NCBI GenBank assembly: GCA_944385775.1
Contig: CALWYM010000015.1
Coordinates: forward strand, 1-25,162
DNA: 25,162 nt
Direction of reading: 5' to 3'
Source: an uncultured Oscillospiraceae bacterium
GTDB lineage: Bacteria; Bacillota; Clostridia; Oscillospirales; Oscillospiraceae
The position numbers and the translations under genes were made by a program. Shown one piece after another: positions 8,178 through 14,545 of this stretch; the stretch's first letter is position 1, and every line of letters starts with the position of its first letter. The notes beneath the pieces are model-generated. The model was not told the origin of the DNA. It searched no databases and worked only from the letters and a program-made list of their open reading frames with translations.

Positions 8178-9290
8178 ATGAGTGAGGTACTGGAGAGAAA
8201 GAAGAAAAAAGTTTTTCCGAAATGGATTTTTTTGGGGGTAATACCCGTATTTTTTATAATTTTGTATTTTATTTTCGGCTCCAGCAGGGAGCTGGCAGAT
8301 TTGGCGGTAAAGTATTTTTCCAGACCTTTGCGCGATTTTCTCGGCACTGCCTGCAGCTTTGTGCCCTTTTCCGTAATGGAGCTCATGTATGTGGCACTGG
8401 GAGTGTTTTTAATAGTATTTACAGTGAGGACTGTAATTCTCACAGTTAAGGCGGAGAAAAAACTGCTTTTTCTGGGAAAAAGACTTTTGATTGTGATTTT
8501 GATTGCGTTTTATCTTTTAGCCGGATATTTAAGTCTGTGGGGGATAGATTATCAGTCTTCCTCTTTCTCCCAAAGGGAGGGTTTTGTCACGGAAGGAATA
8601 TATGTAGACGACCTGTATAACGCCACCAAATTCTTCATAACTCGGGCGTCAGAGCTTTCCGGCAGCGTAAAGCGTGATGAAAACGGTCACTTTGCTGAGA
8701 ATATGGATACTTATTTTGAACAGTCATATTATGTTTATGATAATCTTGAAAAGGTTTTTCCATCTCTCAAGGCTGAGAGCCGTATGCCGAAGAAAATGTT
8801 ATTTTCCCATATAATGAGCCTTACGGGCTTTACAGGGGTGTATTTTCCATATACCGGTGAGTCGAACATAAATATTAAAAACCCGGCGCCATTTATTCCG
8901 AGCACCATTGCCCACGAGCTTGCTCACCAAAGGGGAGTGTATTCGGAGCAGGAGTGCAATTTCCTCGGGGTGGCAGCCTGCGTGACCTCAGGTCTTACGG
9001 TGTATGAGTATTCCGGATATCTTGCCGGCTCGGTATATCTTATGAACGCACTTTACGGCGCGGATTATAACAGATGGCAGGAGCTCAGAAGTGAGATTTC
9101 GGGTTATATGCTCATTGACTGGAACGACAATAACAGTTATTGGAACAGTCTTAAGTCTTCTGTGACGGAGGTTTCCGAGAAAATATATGACGTTTATTTA
9201 AAGGCAAACGGTCAGAAGCTGGGTATAAGCTCCTACGGAGCCTGCGTGGACCTTTTGGTTACATATTACCTTGGCGGAGGGTTCCAATGA
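8178..9290 (+). CDS. DUF3810 membrane protein with HExxH zinc-protease-like motif
   Basis: This 370-residue protein starts at an ATG preceded by GGGAGAGG; a TTG 15 bases earlier is part of that site region and is unlikely. Three hydrophobic helices are seen near residues 15-34, 62-84 and 101-121, followed by a long outward-facing domain. HELAH at 246-250 with downstream acidic residues E257 and E259 (YSEQEC) forms a gluzincin-like metal site, as in the DUF3810 family. The substrate is unknown for the family; a wall or membrane protein peptidase is plausible but unproven. It has its own promoter and stands apart from its neighbours. Confidence 0.88.
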   Translation: MSEVLERKKKKVFPKWIFLGVIPVFFIILYFIFGSSRELADLAVKYFSRPLRDFLGTACSFVPFSVMELMYVALGVFLIVFTVRTVILTVKAEKKLLFLGKRLLIVILIAFYLLAGYLSLWGIDYQSSSFSQREGFVTEGIYVDDLYNATKFFITRASELSGSVKRDENGHFAENMDTYFEQSYYVYDNLEKVFPSLKAESRMPKKMLFSHIMSLTGFTGVYFPYTGESNINIKNPAPFIPSTIAHELAHQRGVYSEQECNFLGVAACVTSGLTVYEYSGYLAGSVYLMNALYGADYNRWQELRSEISGYMLIDWNDNNSYWNSLKSSVTEVSEKIYDVYLKANGQKLGISSYGACVDLLVTYYLGGGFQ

Positions 9291-9294
9291 ACCG

Positions 9295-9323
9295 TTGATA
9301 AGTATGCCATTATGTGGTACACT
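9295..9323 (+). promoter_or_regulatory. Candidate promoter of the peroxiredoxin operon
   Basis: TTGATA (9295-9300) lies 17 bases before TACACT (9318-9323), which has an extended -10 TG (TGG before the hexamer). It is about 75 bases ahead of the start codon. Confidence 0.5.
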
Positions 9324-9395
9324 GTATTCATAAGCTGGGAATAAACCGTTTGGCTATTGACTGTAACGGAAAATAATAAAAAGGGAGAGATAAAA

Positions 9396-9863
9396 ATGCT
9401 TGAAACAGGAACAAAGGCACCTGATTTTACACTTTTTGATAAGGAGGGAGCAACAGTAAGGCTGTCAGATTTTTTAGGCAAAAAGGTCATTTTATATTTC
9501 TATCCCAAGGACAATACGCCGGGCTGTACCCGTCAGGCCTGTGCTTTCGGAGAAAGCTATGAGGAGTTTAAGAGCCTTAATGCGGTAGTTATAGGCATAA
9601 GCAAGGACTCTGTGGCGTCCCATCTTAAATTTGCCGAAAAATACAGTCTGCCCTTTATTCTGCTTTCAGACCCTGAACATCAGGTAATAGAGCAGTACGA
9701 TGTGTGGAAGGAGAAAAAGCTTTATGGCAAGGTAAGCTTTGGCGTTGTGAGATCAACCTATATAATTGACGAAAATGGAGTTATTGAAAAGGCTATGCCC
9801 AAGGTAAAGCCAGATACAAACGCGGCGGACATACTTAAGTACCTTAAGGGGGAAAGTAAGTAA
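9396..9863 (+). CDS. bcp: Thiol peroxidase of the Bcp/PrxQ class
   Basis: This 155-residue cytoplasmic peroxiredoxin reduces H2O2 and organic peroxides with electrons from thioredoxin. Residues 40-51 hold the PrxQ signature TPGCT followed by QAC, with peroxidatic C44 and probable resolving C49 five residues later on the same helix, the typical 2-Cys arrangement of this class. The thioredoxin-fold start (APDFTLFDKEG) and the FGVVRSTYIID strand are complete. I take the ATG at 9396, seven bases after AAGGGAGAG, and not the TTG 39 bases upstream. The stop overlaps the next start (TAATG), so translation is probably coupled to the rhodanese lipoprotein. Confidence 0.95.
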   Translation: MLETGTKAPDFTLFDKEGATVRLSDFLGKKVILYFYPKDNTPGCTRQACAFGESYEEFKSLNAVVIGISKDSVASHLKFAEKYSLPFILLSDPEHQVIEQYDVWKEKKLYGKVSFGVVRSTYIIDENGVIEKAMPKVKPDTNAADILKYLKGESK

Positions 9864-10249
9864 TGAAAAGAATACTGCCTGTTTTGCTTGCGGTTTTATT
9901 GCTGGCGTCAGGCTGCAGCGGAGGGAATACGGACGTGGAATTTAAACAGATAGACCAGGAAACGGCAAAAGAGATGATGGACTCCGGCGAGGCGGAGGTA
10001 ATCCTTGATGTAAGGGAGCAGAGTGAGTACAGTGCGGGGCATATTCCCGGGGCTGTGCTGCTTCCACTGGGAGAGATTGACGAGCAATCGGCGTCTCAGG
10101 TCATACCTGATAAGGATACCGTTGTGCTTGTCTACTGCCGCAGCGGAAGAAGAAGTGTCTCCGCTTCCCAGAAGCTTTCCCAGCTGGGTTACAGCAATAT
10201 TTATGAGTTTGGTGGAATAATTGACTGGAGTTACGATATTGTAAAATAA
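9863..10249 (+). CDS. Rhodanese-domain lipoprotein
   Basis: This 128-residue protein begins with a lipoprotein signal (MKRILPVLLAVLLLASGC), with the lipobox LASGC and lipidated C18, so it is probably tethered outside the membrane. Residues 31-128 form one rhodanese domain: ILDVREQSEYSAGHIPGAV near 47-65 and the active loop Y-C92-R-S-G-R-R-S. The six-residue loop after the cysteine is the sulfurtransferase type that carries a persulfide. It overlaps the peroxiredoxin stop by one base. The pairing with a peroxidase suggests thiol or sulfide handling under oxidative stress; the substrate is not known. Confidence 0.93.
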   Translation: MKRILPVLLAVLLLASGCSGGNTDVEFKQIDQETAKEMMDSGEAEVILDVREQSEYSAGHIPGAVLLPLGEIDEQSASQVIPDKDTVVLVYCRSGRRSVSASQKLSQLGYSNIYEFGGIIDWSYDIVK

Positions 10250-10270
10250 AGAACAGGAGGGAAAATTCAT

Positions 10271-10945
10271 ATGGAATATGAGATTAAAGGCGGAGAATTT
10301 CCTGTTGTTATCTGTAAACTGCGCAGTGGGGAGCAGATGATTACAGAGAAAGGGTCCATGGTGTGGATGAGCCCTAATATGTCAATGGAGACAAAGGGCG
10401 GCGGAATCGGAAAAATGTTCTCCAAGGCATTTTCAGGCGAGAGTATGTTCCAGAATATATATACCGCAAACGGAGATGGGCTTATTGCCTTTGGTTCCAG
10501 TTTTCCTGGTAAGATAGTTCCTATTGAGCTTTCCGGCGGCAGGGAATTTGTACTTCAGAAGAGAGCTTTTCTGGCATCGGAGATTGGCGTTAATCTGTCA
10601 ATACATTTTAATAAGAAGTTTGGCGCAGGTGTATTCGGAGGCGAGGGCTTTATAATGCAGAAGGTCTCCGGAAATGGCACTGTATTTGTGGAGATAGACG
10701 GCGAGCTGATTGAATATGAGCTGGCAAAAGGTCAGCAGATGATTGTAGACACGGGTAATGTGGCAGGCTATGACTCCACTGTTTCGATAGACATTCAGCA
10801 GGTGCCGGGGCTTAAAAATAAGCTTTTGGGCGGCGAAGGGCTGTTCAATACCGTACTTACCGGTCCGGGGAGAATCTGGCTTCAGACAATGCCGGTGTCG
10901 TCAGTGGCGGCAGCAATAAGACCATATATTCCAACAGGTAACTGA
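10271..10945 (+). CDS. TIGR00266/AIM24-family protein
   Basis: This 224-residue protein has the beta-rich pattern of the AIM24 family: Y-E-I-K-G at the start, GSMVWMSPNM near residues 28-37, a glycine-rich stretch (KGGGIGKMFSKAFSG), FVLQKRAFLAS near 92-102 and a closing GPGRIWLQTMP. The family has a tryptophan-attenuator-like beta-roll fold and no settled bacterial function. No signal peptide or membrane helix is visible. AGGAGGG is nine bases before the ATG. It is the last gene before a strong terminator and is 21 bases from the rhodanese gene, so it belongs to the same transcript. Confidence 0.9.
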   Translation: MEYEIKGGEFPVVICKLRSGEQMITEKGSMVWMSPNMSMETKGGGIGKMFSKAFSGESMFQNIYTANGDGLIAFGSSFPGKIVPIELSGGREFVLQKRAFLASEIGVNLSIHFNKKFGAGVFGGEGFIMQKVSGNGTVFVEIDGELIEYELAKGQQMIVDTGNVAGYDSTVSIDIQQVPGLKNKLLGGEGLFNTVLTGPGRIWLQTMPVSSVAAAIRPYIPTGN

Positions 10946-10950
10946 ATAGT

Positions 10951-10988
10951 AAAAATACCGGCAGGCGAAAAACCTGCCGGTATTTTTT
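10951..10988 (+). terminator. Rho-independent terminator
   Basis: A 14-base perfect stem (AAAATACCGGCAGG with CCTGCCGGTATTTT, loop of seven) runs into TTTTTT. It closes the bcp-rhodanese-AIM24 operon. Confidence 0.93.
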
Positions 10989-11013
10989 ACGTAACCACAT
11001 TTGGCTTAAATAT

Positions 11014-11076
11014 ATTTCGTCAAAGTTGGGGAAAATGGTTTTAGCTGTTGACCCAATGACGAAATTTTACTATAAT
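11014..11076 (+). promoter_or_regulatory. Promoter of the rubredoxin/rubrerythrin operon with spaced inverted repeat
   Basis: TTGACC (11048-11053) lies 17 bases before a perfect TATAAT (11071-11076). A nine-base perfect inverted repeat, ATTTCGTCA (11014-11022) and TGACGAAAT (11057-11065), has its right arm inside the promoter spacer. The sequence over the -10 (CTATAATGATGGTAC) matches 10 of 14 defined positions of the PerR box, although the TATAAT itself supplies most of them. The promoter is firm; the regulator is unknown. Confidence 0.75.
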
Positions 11077-11180
11077 GATGGTACAGCCGGGGACTTTTTG
11101 ATAGGAATTTGTGAGAAATTGACTAAAAAGGACCGAATACTTAAAAGGCGTCAGTTTATTTTTGAAAGGAGACGGAGAAA

Positions 11181-11825
11181 GTGAGATACATCTGTAGTGT
11201 GTGTGGTTATGTTTACGATGAAGCTAAGGAGGGTGTCGCCTTTTCCCGGCTTCCGGACAGCTGGCGCTGCCCGGTCTGCAAGGCAGGGAAAAGTGTGTTT
11301 AAAGCTGAGAAGCAGCAGGAACCTGCAGCGTCGCAGACTGTCGGGGATGAGATACAAAACGATATGACAGAGCTTACTGCGGGAGAAATGGCAGCTGTGT
11401 GCTCTAATCTTGCCCGTGGCTGTGAGAAGCAGTATAACAATGAGGCAGCTGCGCTTTACCGGGATATAGCGGCTTATTTTACCGCTGCCATGCCGGAGGA
11501 AAAGGAAGCGACTATTGAAAAGCTGGAGAGGCTTTTGCAGCGTGAGCTTTCGGAGCTTTATCCCAAATTTTCCGCTGTGTCAAAAGAAAATGGAGACAGA
11601 GGAGCCCAGCGTGTATGCGTTTGGGGAGAGAAGGTTACGAATATGCTTCTGTCTCTTGTGAGTCAGTATCGGGAAATGGGAGAAAGCCTTTTAACGGGCA
11701 AAAAGGTGTGGCTTTGTACTGTCTGCGGCTTTATGTTCGTAGGGGACAGACCACCGGAGATTTGTCCTGTGTGTAAGGTGCCGGACTGGAAATTTACTGA
11801 AGTGGAGGGGAGGAAACAGAAATGA
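11181..11825 (+). CDS. Protein with two rubredoxin-type domains flanking a degenerate rubrerythrin-like helical region
   Basis: This 214-residue protein starts at a GTG after GGAGACGG. Residues 1-40 are a short rubredoxin domain (C5-x2-C8, C30-x2-C33). It has 21 residues between the pairs, fewer than in classic rubredoxin, as in reverse rubrerythrins. Residues 62-172 are helical. The stretch YPKFSAVSKENG, then GEKVTNMLL, followed directly by KVWLCTVCGF matches the last helices and C-terminal rubredoxin of rubrerythrin, but the usual E-K-H-H-E-E-R-Y diiron ligands are mostly lost. Residues 176-205 form the second iron site (C179-x2-C182, C195-x2-C198). It probably carries electrons rather than reducing peroxide itself. 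The stop overlaps the next start (ATGA), tying it to the ferredoxin-rubrerythrin fusion. Confidence 0.85.
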   Translation: MRYICSVCGYVYDEAKEGVAFSRLPDSWRCPVCKAGKSVFKAEKQQEPAASQTVGDEIQNDMTELTAGEMAAVCSNLARGCEKQYNNEAAALYRDIAAYFTAAMPEEKEATIEKLERLLQRELSELYPKFSAVSKENGDRGAQRVCVWGEKVTNMLLSLVSQYREMGESLLTGKKVWLCTVCGFMFVGDRPPEICPVCKVPDWKFTEVEGRKQK

Positions 11826-12877
11826 AAAAGGTTGCAGTTAGAAATATACGTCTTTGTACCAAGGACTGTCTTTGCCTTTATGTGTGCCCGGTGGGAGCGG
11901 CGGATACAGAGGACAGCATAATAGATGTGACGAAGTGTATCGGCTGCGGAGACTGTGCAGCGGCCTGCCCATCAGGAGCAATTTCAATGGTGCCTGTGGA
12001 GTACCCTCCTCAGCAGCCAAAGAATGATCGTGTCCTTGAGAGCGCGGGAGCACTTACTGGCAGCAAGGCTCAGGGGGAGAAAATCGCATCGCAGCTTTCG
12101 GAAACAGATAAGGATGGGCTTTCCCGGCTGATGAGCGGTATTGCCATGTCGATACGTCTTGTAAATGAGGACCTTTTCCGGGAAAGCGGGTATATGCTTC
12201 CTCAGAGCAAAAATGCTAAGGAGTTTTTGGAGAAGCTCACAGCCGATCCTCCCGGAAAAAATTTTCCTGTTGACAAAGCCAGAAGGCTTTTGGAAATAAT
12301 TCCGTGTAATGAAAAATCAGAAGAAAAGGAGAAAATTAAAATGAACAAATATGCAGGTACCCAGACAGAGAAAAACCTTCAGACCGCTTTCGCGGGTGAG
12401 TCACAGGCGAGAAATAAGTACACATTTTTTGCTTCCGTTGCGAAAAAGCAGGGATTTGAGCAGATAGCGTCACTGTTTTTAAAGACGGCAGATAATGAAA
12501 AGGAGCATGCCAAGCTCTGGTTTAAGGAACTGGGTGAGCTGGGCGACACTGCGGAGAATCTGCTTAACGCAGCCGAGGGCGAGAATTATGAGTGGACAGA
12601 TATGTATGACGGCTTTGCCAAGACTGCTGATGAGGAGGGCTTTCCTGAGCTGGCAGCACGTTTCCGCCTGGTAGCCGCCATTGAGAAGCATCATGAGGAG
12701 CGTTACCGCGCGCTGCTTCGCAATGTGGAGACAAATCAGGTGTTTGCAAAGAGCGAAGTCAAGGTCTGGGAGTGCCGCAACTGTGGTCATATCGTAGTGG
12801 GTACCCAGGCTCCTGAGGTCTGCCCCACCTGCAACCACCCCCAGAGCTATTTTGAGGTTAATGCTGAAAATTACTGA
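11822..12877 (+). CDS. Ferredoxin-rubrerythrin fusion protein
   Basis: This 351-residue open frame joins two complete modules. Residues 1-60 are a 2[4Fe-4S] ferredoxin domain. The second cluster is canonical (C39-x2-C42-x2-C45-x3-C49-P). The first is C12-x3-C16-x-C18-x3-C22-P, with the second cysteine shifted by one position. Residues 61-163 are a helical region I cannot name. Residues 174-351 are a full rubrerythrin: diiron motif AGESQARNKY, then DNEKEHAK, then EKHHEERY, and a C-terminal rubredoxin site (WECRNCG and VCPTCN). Rubrerythrins reduce H2O2 to water. The linker (EKSEEKEKIK) is the translation of a Shine-Dalgarno-like AAGGAG nine bases before the internal ATG at 12341, so standalone rubrerythrin is probably made too. 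Either a fusion plus internal start or a loss of the stop of an upstream ferredoxin gene explains this. Confidence 0.9.
   Translation: MKKVAVRNIRLCTKDCLCLYVCPVGAADTEDSIIDVTKCIGCGDCAAACPSGAISMVPVEYPPQQPKNDRVLESAGALTGSKAQGEKIASQLSETDKDGLSRLMSGIAMSIRLVNEDLFRESGYMLPQSKNAKEFLEKLTADPPGKNFPVDKARRLLEIIPCNEKSEEKEKIKMNKYAGTQTEKNLQTAFAGESQARNKYTFFASVAKKQGFEQIASLFLKTADNEKEHAKLWFKELGELGDTAENLLNAAEGENYEWTDMYDGFAKTADEEGFPELAARFRLVAAIEKHHEERYRALLRNVETNQVFAKSEVKVWECRNCGHIVVGTQAPEVCPTCNHPQSYFEVNAENY
12326..12340 (+). promoter_or_regulatory. Internal ribosome binding site within the fusion frame
   Basis: AAGGAG at 12326-12331 followed by a nine-base A/T-rich spacer precedes ATG 12341. It is read in frame as the charged linker of the fusion, so the same bases serve as coding sequence and probable translation start signal. 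Confidence 0.7.
12341..12877 (+). CDS. rbr: Rubrerythrin, probable internal-start product
   Basis: From ATG 12341 the frame encodes 178 residues, close to the normal length of free rubrerythrin and starting MNKYAGTQTEKNL, as free family members do. AAGGAG at 12326-12331 has nine-base spacing. It shares the frame and stop of the fusion. I list it separately because the ribosome site is as good as those of neighbouring genes; production of the short form is inference. Confidence 0.7.
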   Translation: MNKYAGTQTEKNLQTAFAGESQARNKYTFFASVAKKQGFEQIASLFLKTADNEKEHAKLWFKELGELGDTAENLLNAAEGENYEWTDMYDGFAKTADEEGFPELAARFRLVAAIEKHHEERYRALLRNVETNQVFAKSEVKVWECRNCGHIVVGTQAPEVCPTCNHPQSYFEVNAENY

Positions 12878-12910
12878 TATATCAGCTCCGTAATTTTTAC
12901 GGTAGAGTAC

Positions 12911-12949
12911 AAAAAAGTACCTGTGACCGATAGTCACAGGTACTTTTTT
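12911..12949. terminator. Bidirectional terminator
   Basis: A 17-base perfect stem (12911-12927 with 12933-12949, loop CGATA) bounded by A and T runs lies between the convergent rubrerythrin and DUF4406-like genes. Confidence 0.95.
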
Positions 12950-12986
12950 GCAATATAATAAGTCTTTTACAGCTTATGGCAGATTG

Positions 12987-13280
12987 TCAGTTGCAATGGT
13001 ACAGCACTTCTTTCCCAATGCTTTTAGCATATTCAATTTCCTTTTTTACAGATTCACCAATGTACCCGTTAAGGTTTACAACGTAAATGCCGTCGCTTAA
13101 ATCTATTTTGGCATAGTGAGCTTTTTCAAGCCCAATCAAATCTATTTCTGTCGGAATCATATCGTTATCACAGTAAACGCACTGGAGAATGTTATACCCA
13201 TTTTGCGTTTCAAGGTTATACGCAATTTCTCTCATCTGTTGGGCAAAGCGCATACTGCCGCAAATTGTATATGTTTTCAT
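12987..13280 (-). CDS. DUF4406 / nucleoside 2-deoxyribosyltransferase-like small protein
   Basis: This 97-residue protein starts at an ATG after GAGGT. ICGSMRF at residues 6-12 resembles the phosphate-binding start of the nucleoside deoxyribosyltransferase fold. LSDGIYVVNLNGYIGESVKKEIEYAKSIGKEV near 60-92 matches the closing D-x-x-x-V-x-N-x-x-x-x-x-G-x-x-x-x-x-E-x-x-x-A pattern, with a candidate catalytic E81 or E83. It is shorter than true deoxyribosyltransferases, so a DUF4406-type protein of unknown substrate is the safer name. It has its own promoter and is transcribed away from the methyltransferase. Confidence 0.82.
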   Translation of the reverse strand: MKTYTICGSMRFAQQMREIAYNLETQNGYNILQCVYCDNDMIPTEIDLIGLEKAHYAKIDLSDGIYVVNLNGYIGESVKKEIEYAKSIGKEVLYHCN

Positions 13281-13326
13281 ATGAATACCTCATAAGCTAA
13301 AATTAAATTTTACACTGCTGTCATTT

Positions 13327-13355
13327 ATTATATCATGTAAAATCAGACCGGACAA
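13327..13355 (-). promoter_or_regulatory. Promoter of the DUF4406-like gene
   Basis: On the minus strand TTGTCC (13350-13355) lies 17 bases before a perfect TATAAT (13327-13332), about 47 bases ahead of the ATG at 13280. Confidence 0.7.
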
Positions 13356-13386
13356 GACTGTGGTAAGATGATATAATGAAATGTGC

Positions 13387-13415
13387 TTGTCCTTAAAGTC
13401 CCAATGAGCTATAAT
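13387..13415 (+). promoter_or_regulatory. Promoter of the methyltransferase gene
   Basis: TTGTCC (13387-13392) lies 17 bases before a perfect TATAAT (13410-13415). The -35 boxes of this and the divergent promoter form an inverted repeat, GGACAAG (13350-13356) with CTTGTCC (13386-13392). A second TATAAT at 13372 has a weaker -35 (CGGACA). Confidence 0.7.
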
Positions 13416-13457
13416 GTGGTAAAAGGCAAGACCGATACTTAGTCAGGAGCGTGAGGT

Positions 13458-14189
13458 ATGAAAGAGAATAAATACGACGATGAGATATTCTTTGAAAAAT
13501 ACGGACAGATGCTCCGTTCTCAAAAAGGACTTGAGGGAGCGGGAGAGTGGTACGAACTTAAAAAGCTTCTCCCTGATTTTAGGGGAAAAAGGGTGCTGGA
13601 TTTAGGCTGTGGTTATGGCTGGCACTGTAAATATGCCTCCGAAAATGGGGCAAGGGCTGTTTTAGGAGTAGACATATCGGGAAAAATGCTCCAAAAGGCA
13701 AAAAGTATAAACAGTGGAGAAAGTATCAGGTACAGCTGCCGTGCCATGGAAGATTTGAGCTTTCCGTCAGGCAGTTTTGACGCAGTGATCAGTTCTCTTG
13801 CCTTTCATTACGTAAAGGATTACGGTTTACTTGCGATGAATATCTCAAAATGGCTCAGACCAGGCGGAAGTTTTGTCTTTTCAGTGGAGCACCCTGTTTT
13901 TACAGCCTACGGCTCCCAGGACTGGTACTACGATGAAAATGGCAATATTCTTCATTTCCCTGTGGATAATTACTACTATGAGGGGCAGAGAGAGGCTGTT
14001 TTCCTGGGGGAAAAGGTTATTAAATATCACAGGACAGTGACTACCTACTTAAATACTCTCCTTGATACGGGCTTTGAAATAAAAAGGGTGGTGGAGCCCC
14101 GACCGCCGGAAAATATGCTGGATATTCCCGGAATGAGGGATGAAATGCGCCGCCCGATGATGCTTTTAGTATCGGCAGTTAAAAAATAA
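13458..14189 (+). CDS. Class I SAM-dependent methyltransferase
   Basis: This 243-residue soluble protein has motif I at residues 46-54 (VLDLGCGYG), the acidic ribose-binding VDIS at 71-74, AMEDLSFPSGSFDAVISSLAFHYV as motifs II-III, and LRPGGSFVFSVEHP as post-motif III. This is the Methyltransf_11/25 pattern seen in small-molecule methyltransferases. The insert with DWYYDENGNILHFP and the end RPPENMLDIPGMRDEMRRPMML are shared with a broad group of uncharacterised homologues. AGGAG lies eight bases before the ATG. No partner gene indicates the substrate. Confidence 0.92.
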   Translation: MKENKYDDEIFFEKYGQMLRSQKGLEGAGEWYELKKLLPDFRGKRVLDLGCGYGWHCKYASENGARAVLGVDISGKMLQKAKSINSGESIRYSCRAMEDLSFPSGSFDAVISSLAFHYVKDYGLLAMNISKWLRPGGSFVFSVEHPVFTAYGSQDWYYDENGNILHFPVDNYYYEGQREAVFLGEKVIKYHRTVTTYLNTLLDTGFEIKRVVEPRPPENMLDIPGMRDEMRRPMMLLVSAVKK

Positions 14190-14198
14190 TAAATAGTA

Positions 14199-14223
14199 CA
14201 GGGACAGCTAAATGCTGTCCCTG
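14199..14223. terminator. Terminator-like hairpin between convergent genes
   Basis: A ten-base perfect stem (CAGGGACAGC with GCTGTCCCTG, loop TAAAT) lies just after the methyltransferase. It lacks a clean T-run on the plus strand and is followed by T-rich sequence on the minus strand. Confidence 0.55.
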
Positions 14224-14262
14224 CCATGTTATGGTAAGCTTATTCAAAAACAAAGAAAGGCA

Positions 14263-14451
14263 CTAATCGTCTTCGTCGTCATCGGAGTCTGTTATGGTAA
14301 AGGTAATGGACTGCTGGGAATTTTTCAGTTTAGCTCTTTCTGACGGGGAGAGGGAGGATAGCAGCCCAAAATTGCCGCAAAATCCGCACTCCCATTGGTT
14401 TCCGTGGATTATTACAGGTGCGCCGCACCCGGGACAGCGAACATTAACCAT
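14263..14451 (-). CDS. Small zinc-ribbon protein with acidic tail
   Basis: This 62-residue protein carries C6-x2-C9 (CPGC) and C22-x2-C25 (CGFC), a zinc ribbon like those at the ends of larger regulators. A helical segment (LSPSERAKLKN) and an acidic end (DSDDDEDD) follow. AAAGGAAA lies about eight bases before the ATG. The function is unknown; it could be a nucleic-acid or protein-binding adaptor. Support comes from the ribosome site, the metal motif and the fit between flanking genes. Confidence 0.75.
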   Translation of the reverse strand: MVNVRCPGCGAPVIIHGNQWECGFCGNFGLLSSLSPSERAKLKNSQQSITFTITDSDDDEDD

Positions 14452-14502
14452 ATATGAATTTCCTTTCTGCGTCGTAATATGCTTTTATTTATGCTACTAT
14501 TA

Positions 14503-14511
14503 TGATATACT
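14503..14511 (+). promoter_or_regulatory. Extended -10 promoter of the flavin oxidoreductase gene
   Basis: TG, one base, then TATACT (14506-14511) forms an extended -10 about 35 bases before the ATG. No good -35 is seen, which this promoter type tolerates. Confidence 0.45.
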
Positions 14512-14545
14512 TTTAAGAAAAAGTCCAGAAAAAGGAGGACAATGT

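Noticed and set aside
14294..14545. 84-codon N-terminal extension of the flavin oxidoreductase frame
   Set aside because: The extension is not protein-like, overlaps the zinc-ribbon gene and precedes a perfect ribosome site and family start at 14546.
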